24,319 nucleotides of DNA from an uncultured Clostridia bacterium (GTDB taxonomy: Bacteria > Bacillota_A > Clostridia > TANB77 > CAG-508): the NCBI GenBank assembly GCA_944388685.1, contig CALXJS010000025.1, positions 1-24,319 on the forward strand, read 5' to 3'. The notes below the pieces were generated by a model. The model saw nothing but the letters and a program-made list of their open reading frames with translations. It ran no database searches and was not told where the DNA came from. The translations under genes were made by a program, and so were the position numbers. Numbering within the stretch: the stretch's first letter is position 1; the number at the start of each line of letters is the position of its first letter. Positions 22,941 through 24,319 of this stretch are shown in pieces.

Positions 22941-24319
22941 CTAAAATGTCTCATTCCTGTGAAAATCATGGCAATTCCATATTCATTACATTTATCAATA
23001 GAATCTTGGTCTCTAATAGATCCGCCTGGTTGAATAATGGCTGTAATTCCAGCTTTATGTGCAGCTTCTACACAATCTGAGAATGGGAAGAATGCATCTG
23101 ATGCAAGAACTGCTCCTTTTGTTATACCTTCTCCAATTAATTCTTCAGCATGTTCTACTGATTGCTCAGTAGCCCAAATTCTATTTACTTGTCCTGGTCC
23201 AATTCCGATTGATTGTTTATCTTTTCCAAGAGCAATTCCATTTGATTTAACATATTTTACAATTTTCCATGTAAATAACAAATCTTCTAATTCTTTATCT
23301 GTTGGTTTTCTGTCTGTTACTACTTTGTAATCATCTAATAATTTTGAGTCAATTGTTTGTACAATTACACCACCATTGATTTTCTTAATATCCAAAGCAT
23401 TTTCTGGTTGTTTTACGGTAATTGATGGTAATTCTAATACTCTTACATTTTTCTTTGTTTGTAATATTTCTAACGCTTCTGGCTCATAAGATGGAGCAAC
23501 AATTACCTCTAAGAAAATTTCTTTCATTTCTTGTGCCATCGCTTTTGTAATTTCTCTATTTGATACAACAATTCCTCCAAAGATTGAAGTTTTGTCAGCT
23601 TCAAATGCTTTTTTCCATGCTTCATAAATGTCACTACTACTTCCTACTCCACATGGGTTTCCATGTTTACAAGCAACAACAGTTGGTTCATCAAATTCTT
23701 TTAATAGTTCTAATGCGCCATTTGTATCATTAATATTGTTAAACGATAATTGTTTTCCATTTAATTGTTTTGCAATTGTAAGAGAACCTTCACATTTTCC
23801 AATTTCCTTATATAAGGCTCCAACTTGATGTGGATTTTCTCCATAACGCATTTCTTCTACTTTTTCATATGTTAATGTTAGTTCTTGTGGTAATGAATTG
23901 TCTTTTCTTTCTTCTTTTAAGTATTTGCATATCATCGCATCATAACTTGCTGTATGTTCAAATACTTTATTCATTAAATAGAATTTTGTATCTAGTGATA
24001 CTTGTCCATTTTCTTTTAATTCTGTTAATACTTTTTCATAATCATTTGGGTCTGTAATAACTGTTACATCTTGGTAATTTTTAGCAGCGCTTCTAAGCAT
24101 AGTAGGTCCACCAATGTCAATGTTTTCAATTGCTTCTTCTCTTTTTACACCTTCTTTTAAAATCGTTTGTTTAAATGGATATAAGTTAACAACAACAAAG
24201 TCGATTGTGTCTACATTTAGTTCCTTTAATTGTTCCATATGATTTGGATTACTTCTCATGGCTAATATTCCTGCATGTACTTTTGGATGAAGTGTTTTTA
24301 CTCTTCCATCTAAACATTC
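22934..24319 (-). CDS. purH: Bifunctional AICAR transformylase / IMP cyclohydrolase (5' end cut by window edge)
   Basis: The visible 461 residues are the C-terminal nine-tenths of PurH, which carries out the last two steps of IMP synthesis: formylation of AICAR, then ring closure. The N-terminal cyclohydrolase part shows [17 protein letters not shown] and VVVNLYPF. The transformylase part shows [17 protein letters not shown] (about 218-226 of the visible part) with the catalytic Lys-His, [26 protein letters not shown] and the usual end FTGMRHFRH. Roughly 50 residues and the start lie beyond 24319. Other pur genes should lie upstream outside the window. The stop codon touches a start-less frame. 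Confidence 0.97.
   Translation of the reverse strand, partial: ECLDGRVKTLHPKVHAGILAMRSNPNHMEQLKELNVDTIDFVVVNLYPFKQTILKEGVKREEAIENIDIGGPTMLRSAAKNYQDVTVITDPNDYEKVLTELKENGQVSLDTKFYLMNKVFEHTASYDAMICKYLKEERKDNSLPQELTLTYEKVEEMRYGENPHQVGALYKEIGKCEGSLTIAKQLNGKQLSFNNINDTNGALELLKEFDEPTVVACKHGNPCGVGSSSDIYEAWKKAFEADKTSIFGGIVVSNREITKAMAQEMKEIFLEVIVAPSYEPEALEILQTKKNVRVLELPSITVKQPENALDIKKINGGVIVQTIDSKLLDDYKVVTDRKPTDKELEDLLFTWKIVKYVKSNGIALGKDKQSIGIGPGQVNRIWATEQSVEHAEELIGEGITKGAVLASDAFFPFSDCVEAAHKAGITAIIQPGGSIRDQDSIDKCNEYGIAMIFTGMRHFRH

Noticed and set aside
22934..22943. Programmed -1 frameshift joining purH to the start-less frame
   Set aside because: No slippery heptamer near the purH stop, and purH already ends with its normal C-terminus FTGMRHFRH.

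Overview
The window is AT-rich DNA of a low-GC Gram-positive type. It looks like a member of the Clostridia, possibly an uncultured gut lineage, but the sequence alone does not fix the genus. Support for this comes from strong AGGAGG-type ribosome binding sites, LiaF/DUF4097 envelope genes, a clostridial-style prepilin leader, and a Lys-rich PBP1. Every convincing gene reads on the minus strand, so the window is described below from left to right but transcribed from right to left.

Positions 1-4121 hold central metabolism and lipid genes: the start of phosphate acetyltransferase, a PAP2-DgkA fusion protein, S-adenosylmethionine synthetase (metK) with its own promoter and a structured leader, and a YegS-type lipid kinase that most likely starts at TTG. 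Positions 4169-4574 are a 406-bp near-perfect palindromic element (MITE-like). It sits directly behind a three-gene envelope operon (8797 to 4578): a LiaF-like membrane protein, a DUF4097 protein and a MacB-like ABC transporter. Next come a CDF metal efflux pump with an Asn-Asp/Asp-Asp site, an Rsm22-type methyltransferase with a Cys cluster, and a surface protein joining a prepilin-like N-terminus to seven DUF285 repeats.

Positions 12661-13510 are an AT-rich stretch without a normal gene. It carries an exact 17-bp inverted repeat pair and a 16-bp perfect hairpin. It is followed by larB and larC (nickel-pincer cofactor synthesis) and a second palindromic element at 15545-15669. Upstream lie a DUF362 protein, an aldo/keto reductase with two 4Fe-4S motifs, a GNAT remnant, a cupin and a MerR regulator whose promoter carries a textbook MerR dyad. 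This looks like a stress-induced redox cassette.

The right end holds a class A penicillin-binding protein with a roughly 200-residue highly charged cytoplasmic tail and a structured upstream region, then a start-less reading frame abutting purH, and purH itself, which runs off the window.

The points most worth a second look are the PAP2-DgkA fusion, the two palindromic elements, the LiaF/DUF4097/MacB operon, the pilin-DUF285 chimera, the metK leader and the start-less or remnant frames directly behind larB, the cupin and purH. I found no convincing new defence or mobile system.
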